A DNA stretch of 64,000 bases from Aspidapion aeneum (Eukaryota > Arthropoda > Insecta > Coleoptera > Brentidae): positions 2,052,501 through 2,116,500 of the forward strand of contig OY755048.1 of NCBI GenBank assembly GCA_963576565.1, read 5' to 3'. Made by a program: the position numbers and the translations under genes. Under the pieces are notes generated by a model. That model was not told the DNA's origin and searched no databases. It worked only from the letters and a program-made list of their open reading frames with translations. Of this stretch, positions 23,033 to 34,509 are shown piece after piece. Position 1 is the first letter of the stretch. Each line of letters starts with the position of its first letter.

Positions 23033-23579
23033 GCATCTGACTGACTTTTGTTTAATGTAATGCCATGACAACTATCACTGCCCACTGTTTTTTTATATAC
23101 TTGACATGCTAAAACTACAGTACGGTAAGTGGTTTAATACCTATTTATTTAGTTTATGATTATTATTATTTTTAGTATATAAAAATAAACCTTGGCATTA
23201 AAGTCCCTTTTAGTCACTTAGCAAATTATAGCCCTTCTTCCGGTCGAACATGAAAATTCCCGCCGTGGTATTAAAAGTAAACACTGCACGCTCCAGGTTT
23301 ATAATATACCTACTATTATTTTTATTATTGTTCAAAAAAAAGCGGGCGGCGAAGAAAAGGTCGAAAATAAAAAAGTCGAAAATACAAAAGTTCGAAAGTA
23401 CAAAAGGTCGAAAATACAAAAGATTGAAAAACAAAAGGTTCAAACAAAGATCGAAAGTAGCTACACTGTAATGATTGCAAAACAAAGTAGAATTAAGAGA
23501 CACACAGGTACACACACACACTCATAGAAAAGTTTTAAAAAAAATCAACATCCAATAAAAACTCAAGGTAGCAACACGA
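23033..23579. other. Unclassified sequence with purine-rich run
   Basis: An A/G-rich stretch at about 23335-23460 (repeated AAAAGGTCGAAAATACAA) gives a Lys/Arg-rich frame that I take to be repeat-derived. No gene was recognised. Confidence 0.4.
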
Positions 23580-24510
23580 CGGGTCGCAGAACTTTGTTCG
23601 AAAACATTTTCTTCGAACGGAAATTTTTATGAAAACCATTTCTTCTAATGAAAATTTGTTTGAAAACATTTTTTTTAAACGGAAATTTATTCGAACACCA
23701 TTTCTTTGAACGGAAATTTGTTCGTAAGTAATAGTTGTTCAAAAACATTTTCTTCGAATAGAAATCATTTTCTTCGAAAGCAAGTTTTTCGATAAAAGAC
23801 GCTCTAGACCTGGATTTCCAAACCTAACACAATTCATATAGTTTGACTACGGCAAGGTCTTTTTAACATATTTTTTCAAAAAAACCCTGACTTCTTTCCC
23901 GGGATCCTAAACATTCTGAAAATTTGTCTACTTTCCTCCTTTTGGAAGGTCGAAATTGGTATTTTCCTAAACTTTGTCAATTGATCGCAAACGTATCCGA
24001 ACCGGTCCAGATACCTCCTGATATGCTCAATTAAGAAAGGTTAGACTAACACCGATTTCAACCTTCCAAAATGAGGACCGGAAAGCTAATTTAGGGAAAT
24101 CATTTTTCGACAATAGGTCTCGGTTGGTTCGGTTTGGTTTCACACCCTCTAGGATCCCGGGAAAGAAGTCAGGGAAGTTTTTATTTCCAAAAATTGTTAG
24201 AAAAAAACCCCATTAGTCGAACTATATGAGTTGTGTTAAGTTTGGCAAGCCAGGTCAAATTTTTTTTTCGAAAAATTTGTTTTCGAAAAAATGTTTTTGA
24301 ACAAATTTTCATTTTAAAAAAATATTTTCGAACAAATTTCCGTTCAAAGAAAATGTTTTCGAACACATTTCTGTTCGAAGAAAATGATTTCGAAAAATTT
24401 CTGTTTGAAGAAAACGTTTTCGAACAATCTTTTGTTCGAAGAATATGTTTTAGAACAATTTTTGGTTTAAAGAAAATGATTTTCGAAGTTTATGCTTTCG
24501 AACAATAATA
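23580..24510. mobile_element. Foldback element with ~30-bp minisatellite arms
   Basis: The outer arms (about 23580-23790 and 24265-24510) are inverted arrays of a ~30-bp unit of the form TTCGAACGGAAATTTGTTCG / AAAACATTTTC. The inner arms (about 23808-23920 and 24135-24260) pair through GACTTCTTTCCCGGGATCCT and its complement. The centre (23925-24095) is a copy of the small palindrome seen at 21303. Phe/Arg/Lys-rich frames here are repeat-derived. Confidence 0.75.
23925..24095. repeat. Small palindromic repeat, copy 2
   Basis: GGAAGGTCGAAATTGGT pairs with ACCGATTTCAACCTTCC, and the centre contains GTCAATTGATCGCAAACG. It is related to 21303-21490 and forms the middle of the 23580-24510 foldback. 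Confidence 0.6.
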
Positions 24511-25844
24511 TTAAGATATTTATATGAAATGTACTATAAAAATATAAATAATTAAGCCGAACCTTACGAAAACTCGAACTGTATTTGGGCATTTTTTGTC
24601 TTTTGATAAAATGTAAAATTCGGAATAAAAAGATACTAAAAAAAACCACAATACCAAAAACACCCAAAGAAAATGGGAAAAAACCTTGGAAAATAAATTA
24701 AACAGTGCGAAAAATAGCGTATAAACATCGTGATAAAATTTTCATTTTATCCCTTGATATATTATATACTATTAATAAACTTTTAACATAGAAATGTATT
24801 TCTGTCCTGTTTGTTTATTTATTACGTATTATTTTTATACAAAAACAGAAATAATATTTAAAAGAAAATAATTTTTTGCAATAATACCTACAATAAATAT
24901 TCATAACCCAAAAACTCAAGGAACATATTTTTTATTTCTTAAGCTGTATAAAAACGAGTTATTTTTAAGTTCTATTAAAACATTTTTCTTTTCTCAGACT
25001 GTATAAAAATGAGTATTTTTCACGAACGTCTATGGAATTTTGAGTACGGTTTTGACACTCGTGTCGCTACCCCTGGGAGACGCTAGACTTCCAGGATGCA
25101 GTGACCCTAGTATTTCTAATTACACTATCCAAAACCTTATGGGGCAGCCTTCGTGTTAGTTTACGACAGAGACAATTTATTATTTTCTCTCTGGTTTACG
25201 AAGCCTGTGTCATGGGCCGTCACTGAAGAACAGCAGTTTCTATATGGGAGGACCCCCCAGAATAAAAAACTATATACGTGCCTAGCTTTTTTTAAAAGTA
25301 AAAAAATAATAACCACTTCAATAATTTGACCAGTATCATCAGACACTTGGTCAGATTTTTCTGGCAGATTTTAAAGAAATAATTTGACATTCCCTTAAAA
25401 ATCCGTTCAAATATAACGGTGGCAACAGCGTAGAGCTAATTTTGTAGCGACCCTTCCACGACATGCAGTTAGTCCCTCTTTGTTAATTTTACCGTGAAAA
25501 ACAAAGAAAGAAAGTAAACTTAGCTGACCTCATAAAGAAAACGAATAGGACTCATAAATTTGAAAGAAATGTGACGAAATGTGACGAAATTTGACATTTC
25601 AGTTTGTGTGGTTAATAGTGAATTTATTTACAATTTTTAAATTAAAAATTTTCAACAAATTACGGGTTTTTAATTAAAAACAAATATTATATCGTGACGC
25701 TACATCTATCAAAAAGTGGGAAATGGCCTTTTAGGTAAGTTTTTAAGTTTAAAAATTGCCTTTTAAACGAGAAATCTTAAGCGCCAGATTATGTCACATT
25801 TTGTCAAATTTCGCCAGATTTTTTGAAATGTAAAGAATTGACCC
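24511..25844. other. Unclassified sequence including an empty site
   Basis: About 25060-25115 is the reverse complement of the joined flanks of the 21230-22149 element and acts as its empty site. No gene was recognised in the remainder. Confidence 0.5.
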
Positions 25845-26010
25845 CCTTATATCAGAATCTGCCATGTTTTGTCAGAATTCTGCCTGTATCGTTAAATTGT
25901 TTGTAAAGGCGTAATCCGTTTTCTTCTGTCAGACTGCTATGTGTCGTCAGAATGTATGTCATGTCATGTATGTAATCTAATGTTGCAGAATCTGGAATTT
26001 TCATGCAAAG
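25845..26010. repeat. Second copy of the GTCAGAATCTGCCATG repeat
   Basis: It shares TCAGAATCTGCCATG, GTCAGAATTCTGCCTGTATC and GTAATCCGTTTTCTTC-like phrases with 16430-16680, in the same orientation. Confidence 0.6.
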
Positions 26011-26159
26011 TTTTAATATACCCTTTGACGCCAAAATTTGCTTTTTTATAACATTTAAATCTCCCAATTAACAATGGCCCCTTATTTTTCTACAAAACCA
26101 CATCTTAATATGTTTGTTATTTTATGCATTTCTTTTTAATTTATATAAAATTATTAAAC

Positions 26160-26450
26160 CCCGTGCAATGCAGTGGATTACACTCCGAATCGATAATGCG
26201 CGACACCTGGCTGCCCGCTGCTTGCTGTTGAAACGCAGTGTAAGTGGGAGGGGGTGGAATGTGTGCCGCTTGTCTGTTGGCGCCGTCGAACAGAGAGAGA
26301 GATTTTTACCGGTGGCCTATATGAGCGACAGAGTTGGACAATTTTTACGTTATATAATGAAAAGAATCAACTAAAATTCGTACCAGGCACGCTAGCCAGT
26401 TAGTGTGCAGTTAGTCGTCTTGTTGTTGTTCGTGGAGTATGTATGCTTTA
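26160..26450 (+). other. GC-richer island, possible promoter or exon
   Basis: This ~290-bp stretch is clearly richer in GC than its surroundings and is not shared with any other part of the window. It has CAGTTAGTGTGCAGTTAGTC near 26397-26416, with two insect initiator-like cores, and AAAAAGGTATCT near 26476 that could serve as a 5' splice site. A frame of 86 codons crosses it but I do not recognise it. It is the most host-like non-repeat stretch in this part of the window; gene status is unproven. Confidence 0.2.
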
Positions 26451-26587
26451 ATTTACGCCCTCTAAATTACGCAATGAAAAAGGTATCTGTATACTCTGCA
26501 TATTGTTCTATTATTTAAGTGAAAATAATTAAAATTAGCGTCTTAAAAACTCTTTAAGTGGTTTTTCTATAGAGCAAAAATGCAAGA

Positions 26588-27218
26588 ACTCTGCCAATAT
26601 ATGGGTACCTAGGTTCACACTAGATACTATAGTTATAGTGTACGTGTGAGCTAATATAACTAAAAACTGAAATATATTTTATTCAACTCCAGACAATAAC
26701 CTTTGGTTTGAACCACACAAGCCATGTTTCGACTTAAATTCTAATTTTTTTAATCTACCCCCACCCCTTTTTTTTAACTGAAATGTATGTTTTTTAACTC
26801 CAGACTCAATTACCTTTCGTTTGAAATCACACACGACATATTTTCACTTAAACTCTAATTTTTGAAATTTACTCTTACCCTTTTTTTTAAGAACTAAAAT
26901 TTATTTTGTTTAACCACAGACTGAATTACCTTTCGTTTGGTATCACACACGCCATATTTTCACATAAACTCTAATTTTTGAAATCTACCACCACCCTTTT
27001 ATTTTGCTTGTGATCGGTGGATTTTGCTAATTTTTAAATGGGACCATCCCGACCCAAGACCGAGCCTAGGTACTAAATTTAGTACTAAAATCGTACAAGC
27101 GGTTTTTGAGTTATGCGCGTTGGTCGTTACAGACAGACACACGGCGCGACAAAAAAGTTTCAAAATCATCTGAAACGCAAAGATATATAAAAAATTTTAA
27201 AATTGGATCAACTTTTTT
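26588..27218 (-). mobile_element. DINE-1/Helentron-like element, copy 2, truncated
   Basis: It starts (as the 3' end on the minus strand) at ACTCTGCCAATATATGGG, carries the AGCTCACAC hairpin and three tandem units, and the (GTCT)n core is reduced to a few repeats. It stops within the left block, so the left hairpin is missing. Confidence 0.8.
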
Positions 27219-27665
27219 CAGTCGTGCGTTTTCGAAATCTGCCACCTGGTGACAGAAAGAAATAAAATGGTTAACGTAAAACCAGACAAAAGAACGAAAA
27301 AAAAGCTGACAAGTTTTGATTTTAGTTTAATGACAACGTTGCCTTGCGAAGCAACATGGCCGCTCTAATTTCCAATATTGTTTTTCATTTTCCGACACAT
27401 CCATGAGTTCACATATCAACAACCGATTTAGGCAGAATGGCTTTTGACACTCAATATTATACAGGATTTTCCAAAGGCCAAAGACCATAAATCAACATAA
27501 CTTAAAAAACCTTTTGTTTGATTTAAGCGCCAATTTGGCTTGCCTAGTTTAGAAGCTATTTTGACTTAAAGCCAGTTTTACTAAAAATAAATTTGAACAG
27601 ACAATATTGTATAGTGTCGTTGAAAGACCATTACTTAAAAATCTTCTATTCGATTTTTATTTTAT
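27219..27665. other. Unclassified sequence
   Basis: No gene or shared repeat was recognised between the two DINE-1-like copies. Confidence 0.35.
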
Positions 27666-28381
27666 TAGCTCACACTACTACTATACTATAGTAGTGTGAG
27701 CTATGGTGATCCTAATTTTTTCGAGAAAAAAAAAGTTGCTCCGATTTCAAAAAATTTTATATATCTTTGCGTTTCAGATGATTTTGAAACTTTTTTGTTG
27801 CGCCGTCTGTCTGTCTGTCTGTCTGTATGTCTGTCTGTGTGTCTGTATGTCTGTCTGTAACGACCAACGCGCATTACTCAAAAACGGCTTGCCCGATTTT
27901 AATGAAATTTGTTATCCTGGCTGGGTTTTGGGTCGAGATGGTCCCATTTAAAAATGAACAAAATCCACCGAACACAAGCCAAATAAGAGGGTGGGGGTAG
28001 ATTTCAAAAATTAGAGTTTATGTAAAAATATAGCGTGTGTGATATCAAACGAAAGGTAATTGAGTCTGGAGTTAAACAAAATCCATTTTAATTAAAAAAA
28101 AAGGGGGGGGGGTAAATTTCAAAAATTAGTGTTTTAGTGGAAATATGGCGTGTGTGATATCAAACGAAAGGTAATTGAGTCTAGAGTTAAACAAAATACA
28201 TTTTAGTTTAAAAAAAAAGGGTGGGGGTAGATTTGAAAAATTAGAGTTTAAATCAAAACATGACTTATACTTATACTGACAATAAAATATACTTCAGTTT
28301 TTAGATATATTAGCTTTCACGTAGATACACTATAACTATAGTATCCAGTGTGAGCTTAGGTGCCCATAGATTGGCAGAGTA
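27666..28381 (+). mobile_element. DINE-1/Helentron-like element, copy 3
   Basis: A full-length copy with both hairpins, the (GTCT)n core and the tandem units. The last unit has a deletion, and the right hairpin has AGCTTTCACGTAG in place of AGCTCACACGT, as in copy 7 (38593-39340), so these two may share a source. Confidence 0.8.
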
Positions 28382-28710
28382 TTTTTCTTCGCAGCGCAAA
28401 TTTTGCCAGTGTAGTTTAGCAAACAAAATTGAAACGTAGTTTCTAAAAAACTTTCTGGATGTATTTTAAAAAAGACTTTCATGATTGACAAACAAAATTT
28501 TGTGGAATTGTATATTACATTAATTATGCATTACTAAACTTACTTACTTGTAATTTTTTTTTATACACAAATTGATTACCAAAAACAATATTTTTTTTTA
28601 TCAATGATTTAAAAAAAAATTAAATGTGCTTATATTAATATTTTCTGCAACTATTAAGGGGTCACATGTTCTTTTTTTGTGAATTTATAAACTCAAAAAT
28701 GTATAAAAAA
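28382..28710. other. Spacer between opposed DINE-1-like copies
   Basis: A ~330-bp AT-rich spacer between the 3' ends of copies 3 and 4. Nothing was recognised. Confidence 0.4.
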
Positions 28711-29499
28711 TACTCTGCCAATATATGCGCCCCTAAGCTCACACTAGGTACTATAGTTATAGTGTACGTGTGAGATAATATAACTAAAAACTAAAATATA
28801 TTTTATTCAACTCCAGACTAAATTACCTTTTGTTTGATACCACACAAGCCATGTTTTGACTAAAACTCAAATTTTTGAAATCTACCCCCACCCTTAAAAA
28901 AAAAACTGAAATGTAGTTTATTAAACTCTGGACACAATTACCTTTCGTTTGATATCACACACGCCATATTTTCACTTAAACTCTAATTTTTGAAATATAC
29001 CCCCACCCTTTTTTTTAAATAAATTAAAATGTATTTTGTTTAACTCCAGACTCAATTACCTTTCGTTTGATATCACACACGCCATATTTTCACATAAACT
29101 CCAATTTTTGAAATCTACCCCTTTTACTTGGTTTGTGTTCGGTGGATTTTGTTCATTTTTAAATGGGACCATCTCGACCCAAGACCCAGCCTAGGTACCA
29201 AATTTCATTAAAATCGGCCAAGCGGTTTTTGAGCTATGCGCGTTGGTCGTTACAGACAGACATACAGACAGACAGACAGACAGCCTAGGTACTAAATTTA
29301 GTACTAAAATCGTACAAGCGGTTTTTGAGTTATGCACGTTGGTCGTTACAGACAGACACACGGCGCAACAAAAAAGTTTCAAAATCATCTGAAACGCAAA
29401 GATATATAAAAATTTTTGAAATCGGAGCAACTCTTTTTTCTCGAAAAAATTAGGATCACCATAGCTCACACTACTATAGTATAGTATATGTGTGAGCTA
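28711..29499 (-). mobile_element. DINE-1/Helentron-like element, copy 4
   Basis: Full length, with a duplication inside. The block from GGTACCAAATTTC to GTTACAGACAGAC occurs twice, at about 29196-29281 and 29285-29360. The second version (TAGTACTAAATTTAGTACT, GACACACGGCGCAACAAA) resembles copy 2, so this may be a gene-conversion or recombination product. Confidence 0.8.
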
Positions 29500-31021
29500 A
29501 AAATCACAAAGTGACACCTACGAGTACTGCAAGGGGTATTTGGCCAAATTTTATTTCCTTCACCAAATTTTTTGGAAAAAACCAATCATAATATAATAAT
29601 CATAAGCATAATGAATCACAAAATTATTTGACATTGTCAAATTTGTCATTTTTAAAATTTTCAGTTTTCTTACACTGTTCAAACTTAACAAATGACTTGT
29701 CTAGTATTGACCTTCCCAAGTTTGGGGCATCATTTAAAATGCACCTTATATAGTACATAATTAGTTGATAACAAAAATTCCGCATGTTTTGTATTGCCCT
29801 GTATGGAAGGCTAAAAACGAAACTGGCCCGGCGATAGAAGACATCGCGTTTGGCAATTAAAATCAACTATGCACCCGAAACAAGTTGTTTAATTGTTATT
29901 GGTTTAGCCGCAAACGATGTGCAGATTATTCGCACAGCCCCAAAACGCGGTTTAACCGAAGCGGCTTGCTTGAACACTGAACACTCCATATGCAAACAAA
30001 ACCTTAGGAGTCAAGTCTTCATCCGCAAAACTTCAGTTTCCAAAAGAACTACTAACTTTAATTGAATTAAAAGTTATTCAATCGACGATAAACGAATTGG
30101 CATGGTTCACTGTGCCTGCAACTTATCACCACCAGTGGCTGCTGCTACAGGGAGGGCAACGGAGTAGTGCCCTCCCAAAACTAGACAACAAACAGTATTT
30201 TTAATTGATTTATTTAAAAAATGTTAAATCTTCCTTTACGACATTGATTGTCTAGTTCTTTTTATTATCTGTGGTTAACAACAAGCGATTAATTGGGTGA
30301 ACTTTTTTAGCGTAAATAATTACAATCCGGCAGTGCCGCGCGAATGTTTGTTTTAGTTGACGTCGGCCATCATCATCGTGCGGAAACGTTCGTTGCCCTT
30401 TCTAGTGTTGCCGGTTCTATCCTTAGTGAAGACGTATGAATTTGTTTTGATTTGGGGTTTCTCAGTAGTGAAAAGCCTTGCCGGTCGCGTGTCATTGTTT
30501 GTTTTCGTTATCGTTTGTTTATAAAATGGAAATAAATACATAATTAACTCTGCAAATTTAAATACGTTGACATATGAAATTCTATTACGAATAAAATCTT
30601 TAGGGTCACATAGACCGGACCTAAAAATTAACCAAAATTTTAGTGTAAGTAATGCCGAGGGGTGTTCCATAAAAACATATAATAGAAAATGTAATAAAAA
30701 ATTATACGATGCTGAAAACTAGTTGTGCGGTTGTGAAAAAATAAATTCTTTTTTTTTTCTTTATTTGTCTTGTTATGAACAATCCACGAAATGATCTTGC
30801 GTGCAAAGAGAAATTGTGATATCAAGCACTTTAGTGAAGAGTTAAAAAGACACAAAGTAAGTGGTATTTAATTAATACATTAATACATAGAATTTTCTAT
30901 GCTAGGCAAAACTGATAGTGCCTATAGGCAAAACATTACCGAACATAATATTCTTAGTAGGTTAATAGACTGTTTAACAATTTGTGGGATTTTTGAGGTT
31001 GCTCGACGGGGCCATAAAAAA
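29500..31021. other. Unclassified sequence
   Basis: No gene can be supported. A minus-strand frame of 105 codons (30353-30670) is not obviously repeat-derived but I do not recognise it. About 30094-30125 resembles a fragment of the ribozyme repeat (GGCATGGTTCACTGTGCCTG). A 9-10-bp hairpin, GGGAGGGCA...TGCCCTCCC, is at about 30150-30178. Confidence 0.35.
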
Positions 31022-31748
31022 TACTCTGCCAATATATGGGCCCCTAAGCTCACACTAGGTACTATAGTTATAGTGTACGTGTGAGCTAATATAACTAAAA
31101 ACTGAAATATATTTTATTCAACTCCGGACTAAATTACCTTTTGTTTGATACCACACAAGCCATGTTTTGACTTAAACTCAAATTTTTGAAATCTACCCCC
31201 ACCCTTAAAAAAAACAAAAAACTAAAATGTATTTTGTTAAACTCCGGACTCAATTACCTTTCGTTTGATATCACACACGCCATATTTTCACTTAAACTCT
31301 AATTTTTAAAATATACCCCCACCCTTTTTTTAAATAAATTAAAATGTATTTTGTTCAACAGCAGACTCAATTACCTTTCGTTTGATATCACACACGCCAT
31401 ATTTTCACATAAACTCTAATTTTTGAAATCTACCCCCACCCTTTTATTTGGTTTGTGTTTGGTGGATTTTGTTCATTTTTAAATGGGACCATCTCGAGCC
31501 AAGACCCAGCCTAGGTACCACATTTCATTAAAATCGGTCAAGCGGTTTTTGAGTTATGCGCGTTGGTCGTTACAGACAGACAGACAGACAGACATACAGA
31601 CAGAGAGACGGCGCAACAAAAAAGTTTCAAAATCATCTGAAACGCAAAGATATATAAAAATTTTTGAAATCGGAGCAACTTTTTTTTTCTCGAAAAAATT
31701 AGGATCACCATAGCTCACACTACTATAGTATAGTATATGTGTGAGCTA
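31022..31748 (-). mobile_element. DINE-1/Helentron-like element, copy 5
   Basis: Full length, with both hairpins (AGCTCACAC near 31048 and 31713), three tandem units and a short (GACA)n core on the plus strand. Flanks are A-rich on both sides and no target duplication is clear. Confidence 0.85.
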
Positions 31749-31921
31749 AAAAGAAAGGCGAATGGACTTTATCTATAAACAAATAAACTAAAAACTACAA
31801 GTAGCTGCTTGTTTGGAAAATACTAAAATAAAATTGTTTCGGTTTTTTTATCTCATTTTTCATATAATTTAAATTTCTGCCCTCCCCCCCCCCCAATTTA
31901 TAACGTCACCAGACGCCACTG

Positions 31922-32459
31922 ATCAGGACCTGTTCCATACCAGAATGATTCGTATCCTTGTGATTGGACAAAATTGCATAGTTTCATTTCGTTTCAAATG
32001 AAAACATCAAACCATAAATATCAATCAGTGTCAGTAGAGACATTTTTGTTTGGAGTAGTTGTTTGTTGGTTTAACACAGTTTGTGCTTTACATGAGGAAG
32101 GACCAATAAGACCGAGGCCGGTCGTGAATTCGCATGGATCAGTGTGTCTGCAGAATTTCAGGACGTTTCAAACAAGGATGATTCGTATCCTTGTTATTGA
32201 CGTTGGAAAGTGAAAACCAATTTGTTTCATTACATTTCCAACGAAAATATCAAACCATCAGTATAATTTAATACCGGTAGAGGTATTTTCCCTCGCAGTC
32301 GTTGTTTCTGTTGCTGGGAGGTTATGCTCTACGCAAAGCAATATCGCCTGTTTCCACCTCAGGAAGACCCAACAACGCCGAAGATTGGCGTGGATCACTG
32401 TTCCTGCAGATTTTCAGGACGTGTTCCCTCGGAGTTGTTGTTTCTGATGTATACTGGCA
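31922..32459 (+). repeat. Decayed tandem pair of hammerhead-type repeats
   Basis: Diverged relatives of the repeat at 53838-54229 are recognised by GTTGGAAAGTGAAAACCAA, CCGGTAGAGGTATTTTCCCT and TGTTTCTG. Two ribozyme regions, ending near 32123 and 32389, are 266 bp apart. The cores have decayed: the first reads ATGAGGA...GAGG and the second CTCAGGA...GAAG, in place of CTGANGA...GAAA. Stem II remains recognisable only in the first. The repeats should therefore be inactive. Confidence 0.75.
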
Positions 32460-32462
32460 GAA

Positions 32463-32940
32463 ATGCTCAAGTACGGTGTTAAAGCTGTAGTTAATACCCT
32501 CCATATTCTCCTGAATAAAATATTACAAGAAAAACTAATCCCAAACAACTGGAAAGAATCCATAACCATTATTCTACACAAGAAAGGCGATAGAGCAGAC
32601 CTAAAAAACTATCGACCTATAACTCCTCAATGTAATTTATTAGCTTTTAAAAATATACCAAACAGCTGAAATCAAGAGGCAGTGGATATACATTGGTTAT
32701 ACCTGTACTTACTTATGGATCCCAGACAGACAAGACAAATGTTACATGTAAAGCTGACAGATAGAAAAAGAAATGAATGGATAAGAAATAAAACAAAAGT
32801 AAGGGATGTCAGAGGAGAATTAGTAAAATTAAAATGGAAAGTTTCCCCCAAGAGACCTTGGGAAGAAACATGCGGGGACTAGATGGATGAACAGGACGAC
32901 AGACAGAGAAGAGTGGAAGAGGCCCTAGAAGGGGAGGTCT
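32463..32940 (+). pseudogene. Internally deleted LINE reverse transcriptase
   Basis: The first part encodes LLNKILQEKLIPNNWKESI and HKKGDRADLKNYRPIT, the conserved start of the LINE reverse-transcriptase domain. A large deletion then joins this to TYGSQT-like sequence and the tail RQMLHVKLTDRKRNEWIRNK...VRDVRGE, close to the copies at 5543 and 15069. The palm with the catalytic aspartates is missing. It lies between decayed ribozyme repeats. Confidence 0.8.
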
Positions 32941-32945
32941 ATGTC

Positions 32946-33140
32946 TATATTTTCCCTCGGAGTAGTTGTTTCTGTTGGTTTCACATAGCTTATCCACGAA
33001 GCTATATCGCCTGCGTCCACCTCAGGAAGGCCCAATAAGGCCGTAGCCGATCGTGGATTACCATAAATCACTGTGCCTGCAGCTAGAAAGGATCAAACCA
33101 TCAGTAGAATTTAAGGCCGGTACAGGCACAGTGTAGATAT
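32946..33140 (+). repeat. Decayed hammerhead-type repeat, partial
   Basis: It begins TTTTCCCTCGGAGTAGTTGT and carries CTCAGGAAGGCCCAATAAGG followed by CCGTAGCC and GTGGATTACC. Stem II is perfect (GGCC/GGCC) with one unpaired base before it, but the core is mutated (CTCAGGA, GTAG). An incomplete unit. Confidence 0.7.
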
Positions 33141-34069
33141 AAGTTATCTTTTCCCAACTAAGAACAAAAAGCGCCTGGTAATTTTGGAAAACTGCCTTTC
33201 AAAAATACCCTCCATTTCGATCAATTTTTCCAGCTCACCCTACATTTATTTCCCAACGGTTCGGCACCATTGGAATAGAGCCTCCTCCTTTATCGACGCC
33301 AGTGGGCTGTGGCTTCACTCACTTCTATTTTTTTGACAAATCTCCAACTTTTAAAGAGTACATACCTATCTAGTTTCCAAATGGAAACCAAAATATTAGG
33401 TTAGAACTATGTTGAGAAGTTATACATACAAACCTAGGTCTGTTTTGCTCCTTTCAAAACAGATTTAATTTAGAGAAAAGCATAATTTTAGACATTAGCG
33501 GATACAAATAAGGGGGATAATGGGCGGTAATTACTTTAAGTGGACAAAAGAATAAGAAAATTATTTTCTTAAAACACCCCCAACAAATTCATACAGGGTG
33601 TTACTAAATTCAACCCAGCATTTTTTTCTCAGTGTGTTTACGGTTTTTTTAAAAAGCTTTTTTGGGTATTTATCGTACGTGTATACAAAAACTCTTCACA
33701 CGTTGATTTTGTTTGCGAGGTGGACACATTTAGGCTTGAAATTTTTGTAGCACACACTCCCTTCGGTGGTCAAACTTTACCCCTATATTTTTAGTAGGGA
33801 AACTGGGTCAAGTAATAACTTGTTGAAGGTTTTTTCAATCTCTTTACAATCGTGTGAAAATATTTCGTGTTTGAGATATTTGGCACCAAATTTCCAAGTT
33901 TAACACGAACGGATAAAATAAAAATAAAATACGAAAATTATCAAAAAATAAAATAAGAAATAAAAGTGCCTGAAAAAAAATCTGAAAGCGTATGCAGAAA
34001 GAAGTTTTGAAATCGCTCTATATTTGATAAAATTATGCGAATATGGTTTTTGAATAGGGTGGGGAGAAT
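33141..34069. other. Unclassified sequence
   Basis: No gene was recognised. A single mariner-type end, TACAGGGTGTTACTAAATTC, lies at about 33594 without a visible partner. Confidence 0.35.
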
Positions 34070-34385
34070 GAATGACAGGAGGGGAGATGGGTGGGGGCAG
34101 GGAGGACTACAAAGTAACTACAGCAAATTGGAGACCATTTGCAATGGGTAATCAAATGAATTTCAATAAAATCGCCTCAAATTTAGATAATTTGTATGCC
34201 TTAAAGCCTACATCTTATGACAAAATGGCGTCTGAAGACCGCCATGTTGATTCCTGTTTAAAAAAATATAGCCTATAACACCTTCGGGATCAGTAGCAAA
34301 TCAACGCCGCCTTTTTTGTCTAAATCGGTTCAGCCGTTTAGCCTCTAGCGTGACACAAACATATTTACTTACATACATACAACAA
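34070..34385 (+). repeat. Possible RTE-type LINE 3' end with (TACA)n tail
   Basis: AAATCGGTTCAGCCGTTTAG followed by CTAGCGTGACACAAACATA and a short CATACATACA run resembles the 3' ends common to insect RTE-type LINEs and the SINEs that borrow them. No protein remains. The assignment rests on memory of the family, not on another copy in this window. Confidence 0.35.
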
Positions 34386-34509
34386 TCGAAAAACACCTTC
34401 CTTTCGCCGTGCTGCAGTTGGGTAAAAAAAGGAGAACAAACGAAAATGAGACCAAACCACAAAAGAAAACTTTTTTTAAATACATACAGATTTTCCAAAA
34501 AGAACATAT

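Noticed and set aside
23210..23521. Hydrophobic minus-strand frame of 103 codons
   Set aside because: It is the complement of a low-complexity AAAAGGTCGAAAATACAA purine run.
30094..30125. Possible further ribozyme repeat
   Set aside because: Only ~25 bp resemble the family; no CUGANGA or GAAA core and no stems.
33594..33614. TACAGGGTGTTACTAAATTC as a mariner-type end
   Set aside because: No inverted partner with a TA was found nearby.
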